In this document: positions 1-7,415 of the stretch, in pieces
Layout: each line of letters begins with the position of its first letter
How positions within the stretch are numbered: the stretch's first letter is position 1
NCBI GenBank assembly: GCA_964636325.1
Contig: CAZWRV010000062.1
Span: forward strand, 1 to 36,984
Direction: 5' to 3'
DNA length: 36,984 nt
Source: CAZWRV01 sp964636325
GTDB taxonomy: Bacteria; Verrucomicrobiota; Lentisphaeria; Victivallales; GWF2-50-93
Translations under genes and position numbers: made by a program
Notes under the pieces: generated by a model
The model's input: the letters and a program-made list of their open reading frames with translations, nothing else
Told to the model about the DNA's origin: nothing
Database searches by the model: none

Positions 1-8
1 CCGGAAGA

Positions 9-40
9 CGACAAAGATAACGACAAAGTTCGCGACAAAG
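9..40. repeat. 12-bp tandem repeat, CGACAAAG unit
   Basis: CGACAAAG occurs at 9-16, 21-28 and 33-40, an exact 12-base period. It lies just past the stop of the minus-strand TPR gene. A related 12-base tandem (TTCAGGAYAAAG) lies on the other side of that gene at 2094-2117. No coding role is visible. Confidence 0.6.
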
Positions 41-85
41 ATGGGCGAGTTTCACAGGAGAGGGTTAGGGAATCTGAAAGCGAAT

Positions 86-1996
86 TCAGCGGGCATTGCT
101 CTTGCCAGCGGACTTGAGCATTTCCTCCTCTGGGACGGGGAAGCCGAGCTTCCTGGCGCGGAGCAGGTCGGCCAGGGCGTCCTCGTTCCTGCCCATCGAA
201 AGATATGCCAGCGCGCGGTTGTGCAGTACCGCCGGCGCGTCAGGATTGAGCGAGAGCGCCCTGTTGAAGTCCGCCATCGCCTGCTCTGTCCGGCCCAGCT
301 CATGGCATACGAGGCCGCGGTTGGCGTAGGCCTCGAAGTTGGCCGGATCCGCCGCGACGGCGCGGTCAAGGTCGCCGAGGGCAAGATCATGCTTCCTCAT
401 CATGGAATAGATGATGCCCCGCCTTATGAGACCCTTTATAAAGGACGGATTAAGCGAAAGGGCCTTGTCGCAGTCGGCCAGTGCGAGATCGAGGCGTCCT
501 GCGCCGCGGTGGACCATGCTGCGGGCGCTGTATGCGTCCCAGGACTTCGGCTCCGCGGCGACAGCCTTGTCCAGGTCATCGAGGGCCTTGCCGAAGTCCT
601 TCATTGCCAGGTAGATGAGACCTCGGTTCACCAGCGCGTCGGCGAAGCCGGGCTTCAGCTCCAGCGCCCTGTCGAAGTCCGCGAGCGCAAGATCGTAGCT
701 CCTGATCGCGAAATATTCCGCGCCCCGGTTGTTGTAGCCCATCCAGCTGGAAGGGTTCTTCGCGACGACATCGCTGAAGAGGACGATGGAATCCTTGAAC
801 ACGCGCCCGTGGCACCAGGCGAGAGCGGCTGAAAGGAGCACTGCCGCGCTGAAGACGGCGTGCGACACCGCCTGGGAGAGGCGGAACTCCATCTTTGAAA
901 TCCGTTCGATCCCGGCACCGAAAAGCGTGATCGGTCCTATGCATGCCAGATACTGGAAGTGGTCCGCGACGAAGGAGAAGCGCATCGGGTAGACGTCGAA
1001 GAAACCGAGAGCCGGCGCCAGCGAAACGAGGAAGAATAGCGCCGCGGCAGACGGGCCGCGGCCGATTCGTTTCCGCAGCAGGAAAAGGGTGGCGACGGCA
1101 GCCGCGGCCATAAGGGGGAACAGATACTGCACCCACTGGCCGGCATCTATCTCCCAGCGCGGATAAGTGAACATCAGCGGATATGGAACCAGCAGCTTAC
1201 AGGCATAAAAGCAAATCGCCCTGCCCGCGATGAGAATCCGTTCAAGCGGCGAAAAATCCCAGTCCGCGCCCTGGGCTCCTACCAGCGATCTCTCGACCGA
1301 GGCGGTGTGCAGTCCGAGGATCAAGGCCAGGATGAAGAATGGCATCAGCCGCAGGACGTCCTTCATGCGGATTCGGCCGTCCCTCCACCAGAGGACTATA
1401 AGGACCGCGGCAGGCATCGAGCCAGCCACGGTCTTGCTGAGGAGGGCAAGGACGAACAGGAAGAGCGCGAGCGCATACGCGGCAGGCAGTTTCCGCCCTA
1501 CAGTCACTCCGCCGTCCGCCATACGGAGGAATTTCAGATAAGAAAGGAATGCGAGAAGATAGAAGAACAAAGAGAGGACATTTTTGAGCTCCGTCACCCA
1601 TGCGACCGACTCGACGTTCACAGGATGCACCGCGAAGATGCAGGCGGCAAAGAAGCCTCCGGGAACGCCGAGGCGCCTCAGGCAAGCCCATAAAAGCACG
1701 GCCGAAGCCGCATGCAGGACGATGTTGACGAGGTGGTAGCCTAACGGAGCAATCCCCCAGAGCTTGAACTGCAGGAAGAAGACGGTGAAGACCATCGGGT
1801 AATACTGAGGAGTGGCCCCAGGCTCGCTCCATGCGGCCGCCAGGCCGCCCAGGGACCGGATGCAGGTGTTGGCCGTCACATATTCGTTGTCGTCCCAGAT
1901 GAAGCCGGCGCCGAACACGGAGGAATACGCCGCAAGCACGAGCATGAGGATTGCCGCGGTACCGGCGCAAATGTTCAGAGAAGCATGTCCTTTCAC
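86..1996 (-). CDS. TMTC/PMT-like multi-pass membrane protein with C-terminal TPR repeats
   Basis: A 636-residue protein. The first ~400 residues form a multi-pass membrane domain with the lumenal-loop signatures of the TMTC/protein O-mannosyltransferase-like group: a WDDNEYV motif after the first membrane segment, QYYPM, then HLVNIVLHAASAVLLW and FAVHPVNVESVAWV. From about residue 430 to the end there are five to six tetratricopeptide repeats of the pattern AYxNRGxxxxxxGxxxxAxxDxxxAL. By family it would be a GT-C-like glycosyltransferase acting on proteins or envelope polymers with TPRs for protein contacts; the substrate is unknown. The start is a GTG with AAGG about ten bases upstream, and it sits inside a palindromic repeat (1969-2004). 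The next in-frame ATG (residue 18) falls inside the first membrane segment. It is transcribed in the same direction as guaB, 173 bases downstream of it, without visible coupling. Confidence 0.8.
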   Translation of the reverse strand: MKGHASLNICAGTAAILMLVLAAYSSVFGAGFIWDDNEYVTANTCIRSLGGLAAAWSEPGATPQYYPMVFTVFFLQFKLWGIAPLGYHLVNIVLHAASAVLLWACLRRLGVPGGFFAACIFAVHPVNVESVAWVTELKNVLSLFFYLLAFLSYLKFLRMADGGVTVGRKLPAAYALALFLFVLALLSKTVAGSMPAAVLIVLWWRDGRIRMKDVLRLMPFFILALILGLHTASVERSLVGAQGADWDFSPLERILIAGRAICFYACKLLVPYPLMFTYPRWEIDAGQWVQYLFPLMAAAAVATLFLLRKRIGRGPSAAALFFLVSLAPALGFFDVYPMRFSFVADHFQYLACIGPITLFGAGIERISKMEFRLSQAVSHAVFSAAVLLSAALAWCHGRVFKDSIVLFSDVVAKNPSSWMGYNNRGAEYFAIRSYDLALADFDRALELKPGFADALVNRGLIYLAMKDFGKALDDLDKAVAAEPKSWDAYSARSMVHRGAGRLDLALADCDKALSLNPSFIKGLIRRGIIYSMMRKHDLALGDLDRAVAADPANFEAYANRGLVCHELGRTEQAMADFNRALSLNPDAPAVLHNRALAYLSMGRNEDALADLLRARKLGFPVPEEEMLKSAGKSNAR

Positions 1997-2004
1997 TGAA
2001 CATT
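1969..2004. repeat. Palindromic repeat overlapping the start of the TPR gene
   Basis: The arms AATGTTCAG and CTGAACATT are exact inverted repeats about 18 bases apart. On the minus strand the segment contains the GTG start and first codons of the TPR gene. A second copy with the same layout (TTCAGTGAAAGG then CTGAATATTT) lies at 4910-4946. Confidence 0.6.
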
Positions 2005-2093
2005 AACCTTCTTCTTTAGTCCCTTAAAAAAAACTTGGAAAATGTTTTTGTCGAAAACGAATATTCAATAATCAATGCTCATTTCTTCGTAGT

Positions 2094-2117
2094 TCAGGAC
2101 AAAGTTCAGGATAAAGT
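2094..2117. repeat. 12-bp tandem repeat, TTCAGGAYAAAG unit
   Basis: TTCAGGACAAAG (2094-2105) is followed directly by TTCAGGATAAAG (2106-2117). The period and the core match the CGACAAAG repeat at 9-40, so the TPR gene is bracketed by related microsatellite-like sequence. The rest of the 1997-2169 gap is AT-rich, with a run of eight A near 2026; no clear terminator is seen for guaB. Confidence 0.5.
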
Positions 2118-2169
2118 TGTCCCCGGAGTGCGTAGTTTGCTGAATACATAGCATCCGATGTCCTCGGGC

Positions 2170-3672
2170 CTACTCTCCGGTGGAGTAGTTCGGGGCGTCC
2201 TTGGTGATCTTCACGTCGTGCGGATGCGCCTCGCGGAGCCCGGCGGCGGTGACCCTGACGAACCTGGCGTTCTTGTGGAGCTCAGCGATGTTCCTGGAGC
2301 CGCAGTAGCCGAGGGTGTAGCGGAGGCCGCCTACGAACTGGTTGATGACGTCCGCAAGGGCGCCGCGGTAGAGGACCATCCCCTCGATGCCCTGGGGGAC
2401 AAGCTTGCTTTCGCTGTCCACGTCGGGCTGGCCGTAGCGCTCCCTGCTGCCCTTTGCGGTCTTCATCGCCTCCAGGCTGCCCATCCCCCGGTAGACAACC
2501 CATGTCCGCCCTTGATACCATATCTTCTCGCCCGGACTTTCCTGCGTGCCCGCGAGGACGGATCCCATCATTACCGAGAAGGAGCCGGCCGCAAGCGCCT
2601 TGCCGACGTCGCCGGACTGCCTTATGCCTCCGTCGGCTATGATCGGGATTTCAGAACCGAGGTATTTGGCGACGTTGTAGATCGCGGTGAGCTGCGGCAC
2701 TCCGACCCCTGCTATGACTCGGGTCGTGCAGATGGAACCGGGGCCGATTCCCACCTTCACGGCGTCCGCGCCGGCGTCGGCGAGAGCCTTCGCCGCCTCC
2801 TCGGTGGCGATGTTGCCGGCGATGATGTCAATCTTGTCGCCGTACCTTCCCTTGAGGAGCTTGACGGTCTCGATGACTCCCTTGCTGTGCCCGTGCGCCG
2901 TGTCGATGGCCAGGGCGTCCACCTTGGACTGCACGAGCTTCTCCGCTCGCTCCTCGTCGTAGGGGCCGACGGCCGCCGCCACGCGCAGCCTGTGCTCCTT
3001 GTCGCGGTTGTAGTCCGGCTCCATGTTCTCGATGAGCGTCTTGACGTCGTGGAAGCTGTAGAGGCCGATAAGCCTGCCGCCCGGCTCGACTATCGGCAGC
3101 TTGCCGACCTTGTTCCTGATCATTATCTGGAAGGCGTCCGTGAGCGTCGTGGTGTCCGGCGCGGTTATCAGCCTGGTGGACATTATGCTCTTGAGCTTGA
3201 CATTGTAGTCGGTTAGGAACTTGATGTCCCTTGCGGTCACGATCCCGACAAGGCGTCCGTCCTGCTCCGTGATCGGAAAGCCGGTGAACGAGTAGTTCCT
3301 CTTCTTCTTCTCGGCGAGCATGTCGGCGACGGTCTGCTCCGGATGGAACACCACGGGGCCGCTTATCAGTCCGTTGAGGTAGAACTTCACGATCCTGACC
3401 TCCTCGGCCTGCTTCTCGACGCTGAGGTTCTTGTGTATCACTCCGATCCCCCCCATCGTCGCCATGGCTATGGCCATCTTGCTCTCCGTCACAGTGTCCA
3501 TCGCGGCGCTTATGAACGGGATGTTGAGGGGGATCCTGCGCGAGAACTTTGTGGCAGTCTCCGCGTCCTGCGGAAGGAAGTCGGCATAGGCCGTCACCAG
3601 CGACACGTCGTCGAAGGTGAGGCCGATCTGGCCGAACGAACTCATGAACTCCTGCATCTGCTGGCTGAGCAT
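2170..3672 (-). CDS. guaB: Inosine-5'-monophosphate dehydrogenase
   Basis: A 500-residue cytosolic enzyme that oxidises IMP to XMP with NAD+, the committed step of guanine nucleotide synthesis. It opens with the conserved GLTFDDVSLV strand, has two CBS domains inserted roughly at residues 95-205 (MSTRLITAPDTTTLTDAF lies in the second), and carries the catalytic loop GIGPGSICTTR, whose Cys forms the covalent XMP intermediate. DGGIRQSGDV and the GMGSLEAM flap follow. Length and domain order are normal for full-length bacterial IMPDH. The ATG at 3672 is chosen because GGAGG lies five bases upstream; two further in-frame ATGs upstream (3711 and 3684) would add up to 13 residues but have weaker ribosome binding sites. 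It is a single gene with a promoter at 3769-3796. Confidence 0.95.
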   Translation of the reverse strand: MLSQQMQEFMSSFGQIGLTFDDVSLVTAYADFLPQDAETATKFSRRIPLNIPFISAAMDTVTESKMAIAMATMGGIGVIHKNLSVEKQAEEVRIVKFYLNGLISGPVVFHPEQTVADMLAEKKKRNYSFTGFPITEQDGRLVGIVTARDIKFLTDYNVKLKSIMSTRLITAPDTTTLTDAFQIMIRNKVGKLPIVEPGGRLIGLYSFHDVKTLIENMEPDYNRDKEHRLRVAAAVGPYDEERAEKLVQSKVDALAIDTAHGHSKGVIETVKLLKGRYGDKIDIIAGNIATEEAAKALADAGADAVKVGIGPGSICTTRVIAGVGVPQLTAIYNVAKYLGSEIPIIADGGIRQSGDVGKALAAGSFSVMMGSVLAGTQESPGEKIWYQGRTWVVYRGMGSLEAMKTAKGSRERYGQPDVDSESKLVPQGIEGMVLYRGALADVINQFVGGLRYTLGYCGSRNIAELHKNARFVRVTAAGLREAHPHDVKITKDAPNYSTGE

Positions 3673-3768
3673 CCGCGCCTCCATATTCTTTATACGGTCC
3701 CGCCGCAGCATGAACCGCTTGTATTTCCCAAGGAGATGAACCCGTGCACAGGGCGACCGGTTCGTCAG

Positions 3769-3796
3769 AATTTAACAGCTATCTCAATTCTGTCAA
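3769..3796 (-). promoter_or_regulatory. Sigma-70-like promoter of guaB
   Basis: On the minus strand TTGACA (3796-3791) is followed after 16 bases by TAAATT (3774-3769). This gives a consensus -35 and a 4/6 -10, about 90 bases upstream of the guaB start. No operator is obvious. Confidence 0.5.
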
Positions 3797-3891
3797 GGCG
3801 GATGATGCAAGAATCTCCGGCCGCAGCGGCCCTTGCCGCACGGGATGCCGGGCTCTAAGCGTAAAACAACGATTGAAAAACATTTTCAGGC

Positions 3892-3919
3892 TTGAAATCG
3901 CCATTTCCAATCATATACG
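3892..3919 (+). promoter_or_regulatory. Possible promoter of the rubrerythrin cluster
   Basis: TTGAAA (3892-3897), 16 bases, then TATACG (3914-3919), about 100 bases ahead of the rubrerythrin start. Both hexamers are imperfect. The stretch after it (ATTTATGGTAATAATTG) is AT-rich but does not form a clean PerR or Fur box. Confidence 0.3.
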
Positions 3920-4020
3920 TGCCATTTATGGTAATAATTGTTGTTTGATCCGGCAAAGGCTTCAATATCCCAGCTGGGCCCGAAGCGAAATGAAGCATAA
4001 ACAAAAAAAGGAGAGGAAAA

Positions 4021-4521
4021 ATGGCGACGATCGACAATCTGAAGGCCGCTTTCGCGGGGGAGAGCCAGGCGAACAGGAAGTATCTGGCGTTCGCGAAGAA
4101 GGCTGAGAGCGACGGATTCAAGCAGGTGGCGAAGCTCTTCCGCGCGGCCGCCGAGGCCGAGACCGTCCATGCGCACGCCCACTTCAGGGTCATGGGCGGA
4201 GTCAAGGGCACGGTCGAGAACCTCAAGGACGCCATCGAAGGCGAAGGCTACGAGTTCCAGAAGATGTATCCGGACTTCCTCAAGACTGCGGCCGCCGAAG
4301 GGAACAAGCCGGCCGAAGTATCGTTCAGGAACGCCAACGCCGTCGAGGAAATCCACTACAACCTCTACAGGAAGGCGCTAGCCGCGGTCCAGGGCGGCAA
4401 GGATCTCGACGCCAAGCAGATATTCGTATGCGGAATCTGCGGTAACACCGTCGAGGGCGGAGCCCCGGATCAGTGCCCCGTCTGCAAGGCGTCCAAGGAC
4501 AAGTTCTCGGAGGTGAAATAG
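4021..4521 (+). CDS. rbr: Rubrerythrin
   Basis: A 166-residue cytosolic peroxidase of anaerobes that reduces hydrogen peroxide at a non-haem di-iron site with electrons passed through its own rubredoxin centre. The N-terminal ferritin-like four-helix domain (about 1-130) shows the ligand-bearing helices FAGESQANRKY (E14), AEAETVHAHAH (E45, E47, H50) and NAVEEIHY (E109/E110, H112). The C-terminal rubredoxin domain has Cys137, Cys140, Cys152 and Cys155. Length is slightly short of classic rubrerythrins (~190) but complete. An AAAGGAGAGG ribosome binding site precedes the ATG. The next two genes (EncFtn-like protein and rubredoxin reductase) form a coherent peroxide/iron defence set. Confidence 0.95.
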   Translation: MATIDNLKAAFAGESQANRKYLAFAKKAESDGFKQVAKLFRAAAEAETVHAHAHFRVMGGVKGTVENLKDAIEGEGYEFQKMYPDFLKTAAAEGNKPAEVSFRNANAVEEIHYNLYRKALAAVQGGKDLDAKQIFVCGICGNTVEGGAPDQCPVCKASKDKFSEVK

Positions 4522-4562
4522 TTTCATCCTGTTATCCTGTCAAAATATAAAGGAGGTTTTCC

Positions 4563-4874
4563 ATGCCGGACTTCGGATCGCCGTTCGCAGGGCTCGCCGA
4601 GAAGCGCAAGCTCTCCAGGCCTGAGCTCGTAAGGGCAATACGCTTCATGGTCTCCGCGGAATACGAGGCCATACAGCTATACATGCAGCTTGCCGAATCC
4701 ATAGACGACAAGCTTGCCATCGAAGTGCTAAAGGACATCGCCGACGAGGAGAGGGTTCACGCCGGAGAGTTCCTCCGCCTTCTCAAGGAGCTGGCTCCAG
4801 ACGAGGAAAAATTCTACGCCGAGGGTGCCGGGGAGGTAGAGGAGGAGATCGCCAAGATGAAGCGGAAGCGCTGA
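4563..4874 (+). CDS. Small ferritin-like protein, EncFtn type
   Basis: A 103-residue, largely helical protein with one pair of iron-binding helices: SAEYEAIQLYMQLAESI (E33, E35) and DIADEERVHAGEFLRLL (E62, E63, H66). The spacing and residues match the encapsulated-ferritin fold, in which two chains build one ferroxidase centre, and resemble the ferritin-like domain fused to archaeal encapsulins. The charged C-terminus (EEEIAKMKRKR) is not a recognisable encapsulin-loading peptide and no shell gene is in the window, so it may act free or be loaded in trans. It starts at an ATG with AAAGGAGG upstream, 41 bases after rubrerythrin. Expected role: oxidise and store iron released by peroxide stress. 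It could alternatively be read as a minimal rubrerythrin-like protein. Confidence 0.8.
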   Translation: MPDFGSPFAGLAEKRKLSRPELVRAIRFMVSAEYEAIQLYMQLAESIDDKLAIEVLKDIADEERVHAGEFLRLLKELAPDEEKFYAEGAGEVEEEIAKMKRKR

Positions 4875-4889
4875 ACGTACCAGCCCTGG

Positions 4890-4946
4890 GAGCGCCGAGC
4901 CCCAGCTGTAAATATTCAGTGAACTACGCCCTTTCACTGAATAATT
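4890..4946. repeat. Composite intergenic repeat: GAGCGCCGAGC element plus TTCAGTGAA palindrome
   Basis: GGGAGCGCCGAGCCCCAGCTG (4889-4909) resembles a GC-rich dispersed element I recall from Verrucomicrobia/Lentisphaerae genomes (recall, not checked). It runs straight into a palindrome with arms TATTCAGTGAA and TTCACTGAATA (4910-4946). On the minus strand the palindrome reads like the copy at the start of the TPR gene (1969-2004). Confidence 0.6.
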
Positions 4947-4977
4947 ACGACAGTTCTGTCGGTCGGGAACTTAAGTA

Positions 4978-5023
4978 GCGCAGGTATTCCTTCCTGCGGA
5001 ATCCCAGACAGGAATGTCTGCGC
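4978..5023. repeat. REP-like hairpin, GCGCAGRYATTCC arms
   Basis: The arms GCGCAGGTATTCC (4978-4990) and GGAATGTCTGCGC (5011-5023) pair over 11 of 13 positions around a 20-base loop. In one frame of the minus strand it reads WRRHSCLGFRR, a spurious peptide typical of dispersed repeats in Verrucomicrobia-group genomes (recall, not checked). It separates the EncFtn-like gene from the rubredoxin reductase gene. Confidence 0.6.
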
Positions 5024-5068
5024 CACATAGAGACGAGTTTCAGGAGATTATTCTGACTAGGAGGGCTC

Positions 5069-6562
5069 ATGGACTCATCAAAGGCCTGGAGATGTTCTGT
5101 CTGCGGATACATACACCGCGGCGACCAGCCGCCGGAATGCTGCCCCGTCTGCGGTTCGAGCCCGAGTGACTTCGAGCCCTGGAAGGACGAGACCCCCGCC
5201 GAGCAGGCACAGGCGCCGGAGCGATGGCAGTGCCTCAACTGCAACTATGTCCATGAAGGGGTCGAGGCTCCGGACATCTGCCCTGTATGCGGCGCGGAGA
5301 AGGACAAGTTCGAGCCGGTACGCAGGCCAGTTGAGCAGCAATCCGCGCAGAAGCTGGAATTGGTTATCGCCGGCGGCGGCGTCGCAGGAGTCTCGGCCGC
5401 GGAAACGATCAGGAAGGCTTCGCCCGACTCGAAGATAACGATCATCAGCTCAGAGCCGGAACTTCCATACTACCGACTCAACCTCACAAGATACATCGCC
5501 GGCGAAATCACTAAGGACTCGCTCCCTATCCATCCGAAGGAGTGGTATGAATCGGAAAAAATCGATCTCATATCCGGAGTCGAGACGATCGGGATATTTC
5601 CCGGCAAACACAGCATCATGCTCGCGGACGGACGCGAGGTTCCTTATGAAAGACTGATCCTCACCACCGGCTCGCACCCTTATGTCCCATCTTTGCCGGG
5701 AACGGATATGGAAGGGGTTTTCACCCTCAGGACCGCGAAGGATGCGGACATGATTCTGGACATTGCCGCGAAGGGAGCCCGCTGTGTCTGCATCGGAGGG
5801 GGAATCCTCGGCATCGAGACCGCCGGAGCGCTTTCAGCCCGAGGTGTCAGCGTGACTATGCTCGAAAGCCATCCCTGGTTGATGCCTCGCCAGCTCAACC
5901 AAAAGGCCGGCGCAATGCTTGAAAAGCATATCAACCGGCTCGGCGTAAAGGTCGAAAAGAACGCCAAGACAAAGGAAATAGCAGGCGTTGGCAGAGTGAC
6001 GGGCGTGAGCCTGGCCGACGGAAGGAGCATCCCCTGCGAGATGGTGCTGATAACGACCGGAGTCCGTCCGAACACCGTTCTCGCCAGAAAGGCGGGACTG
6101 GAGGTCAACAACGGAATCATCGTGGACAACCATCTGCGGACTTCGCAGCCGCACATATATGCCGCGGGCGACGTGGCCGAGCACAACGGGCAGCTCTACG
6201 GCTCATGGGCGGCCTCTCAGTTCCAGGGCGCAATCGCGGGTTTGAACTGCGTCGGGATACCGACGCAGTTCGGCGGGCTCCCAAGGTCTAACACCGTCAA
6301 GGTGCTCGGCCTCGACCTCACCAGCATCGGGAAATTCATGCCGGAGGACGGAAGCTATCTCGTCGTCGAGGAGGAAGGCCCATCGACATACGTCGAATTC
6401 GTCTTCCGCGATGGCAAGATGGTCGGCGCCATACTGCTGGGCCATGCGGAACTGGCCGCCCCTGCGAAAAAGGCCATCGAGGCCGGAACCGACTTTTCGG
6501 AGCTGCTAGGCGGCAATCCCACCTGCGCCGAAATAATCGGGCACATGAAACAGCCTTGCTGA
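5069..6562 (+). CDS. Double-rubredoxin NADH:rubredoxin oxidoreductase fusion
   Basis: A 497-residue flavoprotein with two tandem rubredoxin-type iron centres at its N-terminus: Cys9, Cys12, Cys25, Cys28, and Cys55, Cys58, Cys71, Cys74, each with the CPVCG second knuckle typical of rubrerythrin C-termini. From residue ~97 follows a pyridine-nucleotide-disulfide-oxidoreductase module with the FAD motif VIAGGGVAGVSAAETIR, the NAD(P)H motif CIGGGILGIETAGAL and the C-terminal FAD motif IYAAGDVAEHNGQLYG. By family it takes electrons from NAD(P)H to rubredoxin; here the acceptor is built in, twice, and the neighbouring rubrerythrin is the obvious final acceptor. AGGAGGG lies seven bases before the ATG. 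The two-rubredoxin arrangement is unusual. The NAD/FAD assignment is firm; the exact partner is inferred. Confidence 0.88.
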   Translation: MDSSKAWRCSVCGYIHRGDQPPECCPVCGSSPSDFEPWKDETPAEQAQAPERWQCLNCNYVHEGVEAPDICPVCGAEKDKFEPVRRPVEQQSAQKLELVIAGGGVAGVSAAETIRKASPDSKITIISSEPELPYYRLNLTRYIAGEITKDSLPIHPKEWYESEKIDLISGVETIGIFPGKHSIMLADGREVPYERLILTTGSHPYVPSLPGTDMEGVFTLRTAKDADMILDIAAKGARCVCIGGGILGIETAGALSARGVSVTMLESHPWLMPRQLNQKAGAMLEKHINRLGVKVEKNAKTKEIAGVGRVTGVSLADGRSIPCEMVLITTGVRPNTVLARKAGLEVNNGIIVDNHLRTSQPHIYAAGDVAEHNGQLYGSWAASQFQGAIAGLNCVGIPTQFGGLPRSNTVKVLGLDLTSIGKFMPEDGSYLVVEEEGPSTYVEFVFRDGKMVGAILLGHAELAAPAKKAIEAGTDFSELLGGNPTCAEIIGHMKQPC

Positions 6563-6601
6563 TCGTCTCGAAATTGTATGGAGGCACCGGCGGGTTCATC
6601 C

Positions 6602-6670
6602 CGGCGGTGAACATGGCTGGGGATTAAGGAGGGAAACTGCAATCCTGCTCCCCAGTCATGTTCACTGCCG
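6602..6670. repeat. Long imperfect hairpin repeat downstream of the oxidoreductase gene
   Basis: Arms 6602-6623 and 6649-6670 pair over 20 of 22 positions (GGTGAACATG opposite CATGTTCACT) around a 25-base loop holding TTAAGGAGGG. A diverged copy occurs at 23012-23074. There is no T-run after it, so it is not a standard intrinsic terminator, though it could block exonucleases from both sides of this convergent junction. Confidence 0.65.
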
Positions 6671-6707
6671 ACGCAAGGTCGGTGGTGTCCATATTATTAT
6701 GAGACGA

Positions 6708-7073
6708 TTAGTGATTCGAATGACGGTCGGAATACTGCGTCAATTCCGACTTGAGGGCTTCGAAATGTCTCCTCAGCGCCGCGAACATGGGCTGGAGGCT
6801 TTCCTTGTCGCTCCTAGTGGATGCGGTTTCAAGCTCCATGGCCGCTACGGACATCCTTCTTCCGCATACATGCCCGGAGCTTATCTTGAGGGCGTGCGCC
6901 TGCTCTCCCACGGACTTGAAGTCCTGCGTCGCGATCGCCCTTCCTATCTCTTCAAGGGATGCCTCCGCCTCGTTAAGGAAGGCATCCGCCGCCGTCTTCA
7001 TGGCGCCTTTGTCGCCCTTCAACCTTTCCGTAAATGTTTTTCGATCGAAGACAGGCACTTCATTCCTTTGCAT
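6708..7073 (-). CDS. Orphan histidine phosphotransfer (Hpt) domain protein
   Basis: A 121-residue single-domain protein. It begins VFDRKTFTERLKGDKGAM, the usual opening of Hpt domains, and carries the phospho-accepting helix QAHALKISSGHVCG with His60. By family it relays phosphate between hybrid histidine kinases and response regulators in the cytoplasm. The ATG at 7073 is preceded by AGGAGG eleven bases upstream. A longer frame open to 7238 exists, but its extra 55 residues do not look like Hpt sequence and lack a ribosome binding site. No kinase or regulator gene is nearby, so its partners are elsewhere. Confidence 0.75.
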   Translation of the reverse strand: MQRNEVPVFDRKTFTERLKGDKGAMKTAADAFLNEAEASLEEIGRAIATQDFKSVGEQAHALKISSGHVCGRRMSVAAMELETASTRSDKESLQPMFAALRRHFEALKSELTQYSDRHSNH

Positions 7074-7351
7074 AAGTCCGAAAGCCTCCTCTTTTATTAA
7101 GGTCGGGATTCGCCCGCCGACACCCCTAATCAAGCATGGGCGGGACAAGTCCGGAACTTGCTCTGCGATTCCGCCGAGCATGAACATCGAAATCAGAATT
7201 CCAAAACGATTCGAATCCCTCGATTCTATCGTTTCCATCTATAAAAAAATATCACGGATAGGCTCTTACTTCAAACCTTTATGGCTTCTGCTGCCCAGGC
7301 CTTGATTCAGAACCCGCCTCAGCTATCTTGATTTAAAGCATATTTGTTCAA

Positions 7352-7402
7352 GCCAATTTCAAACCAATGAACCAAGCCCTGAAGGGGCGCAATAATCGGC
7401 AA
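7352..7402. repeat. Possible remnant of dispersed repeats upstream of the GH63 gene
   Basis: GCCAATTTCAAA (7352-7363) equals the first 12 bases of the 16-base terminal repeat of the MITE at 36244-36352. It is followed by AAGCCCTGAAGGGGCGCAAT, which resembles another dispersed element of this bacterial group (recall, not checked). No second terminal repeat is present. The remainder of 7074-7415 shows no clear gene or promoter. Confidence 0.3.
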
Positions 7403-7415
7403 GGCAGAAATTAAG

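Noticed and set aside
41..832. Long open frame opposite the TPR gene
   Set aside because: Its translation is low-complexity mirror sequence of the TPR region and the minus strand carries a well-supported membrane/TPR protein.
2158..3216. Open frame of about 350 codons opposite guaB
   Set aside because: GC-rich antisense shadow; the minus strand is a full IMP dehydrogenase.
4728..4937. Small minus-strand frame starting M-K-G-R-S-S-L-N-I
   Set aside because: It overlaps the EncFtn-like gene and arises from the palindrome and GAGCGCCGAGC repeat at 4890-4946.
7074..7238. N-terminal extension of the Hpt protein
   Set aside because: No ribosome binding site and no Hpt-like sequence; AGGAGG marks the ATG at 7073.
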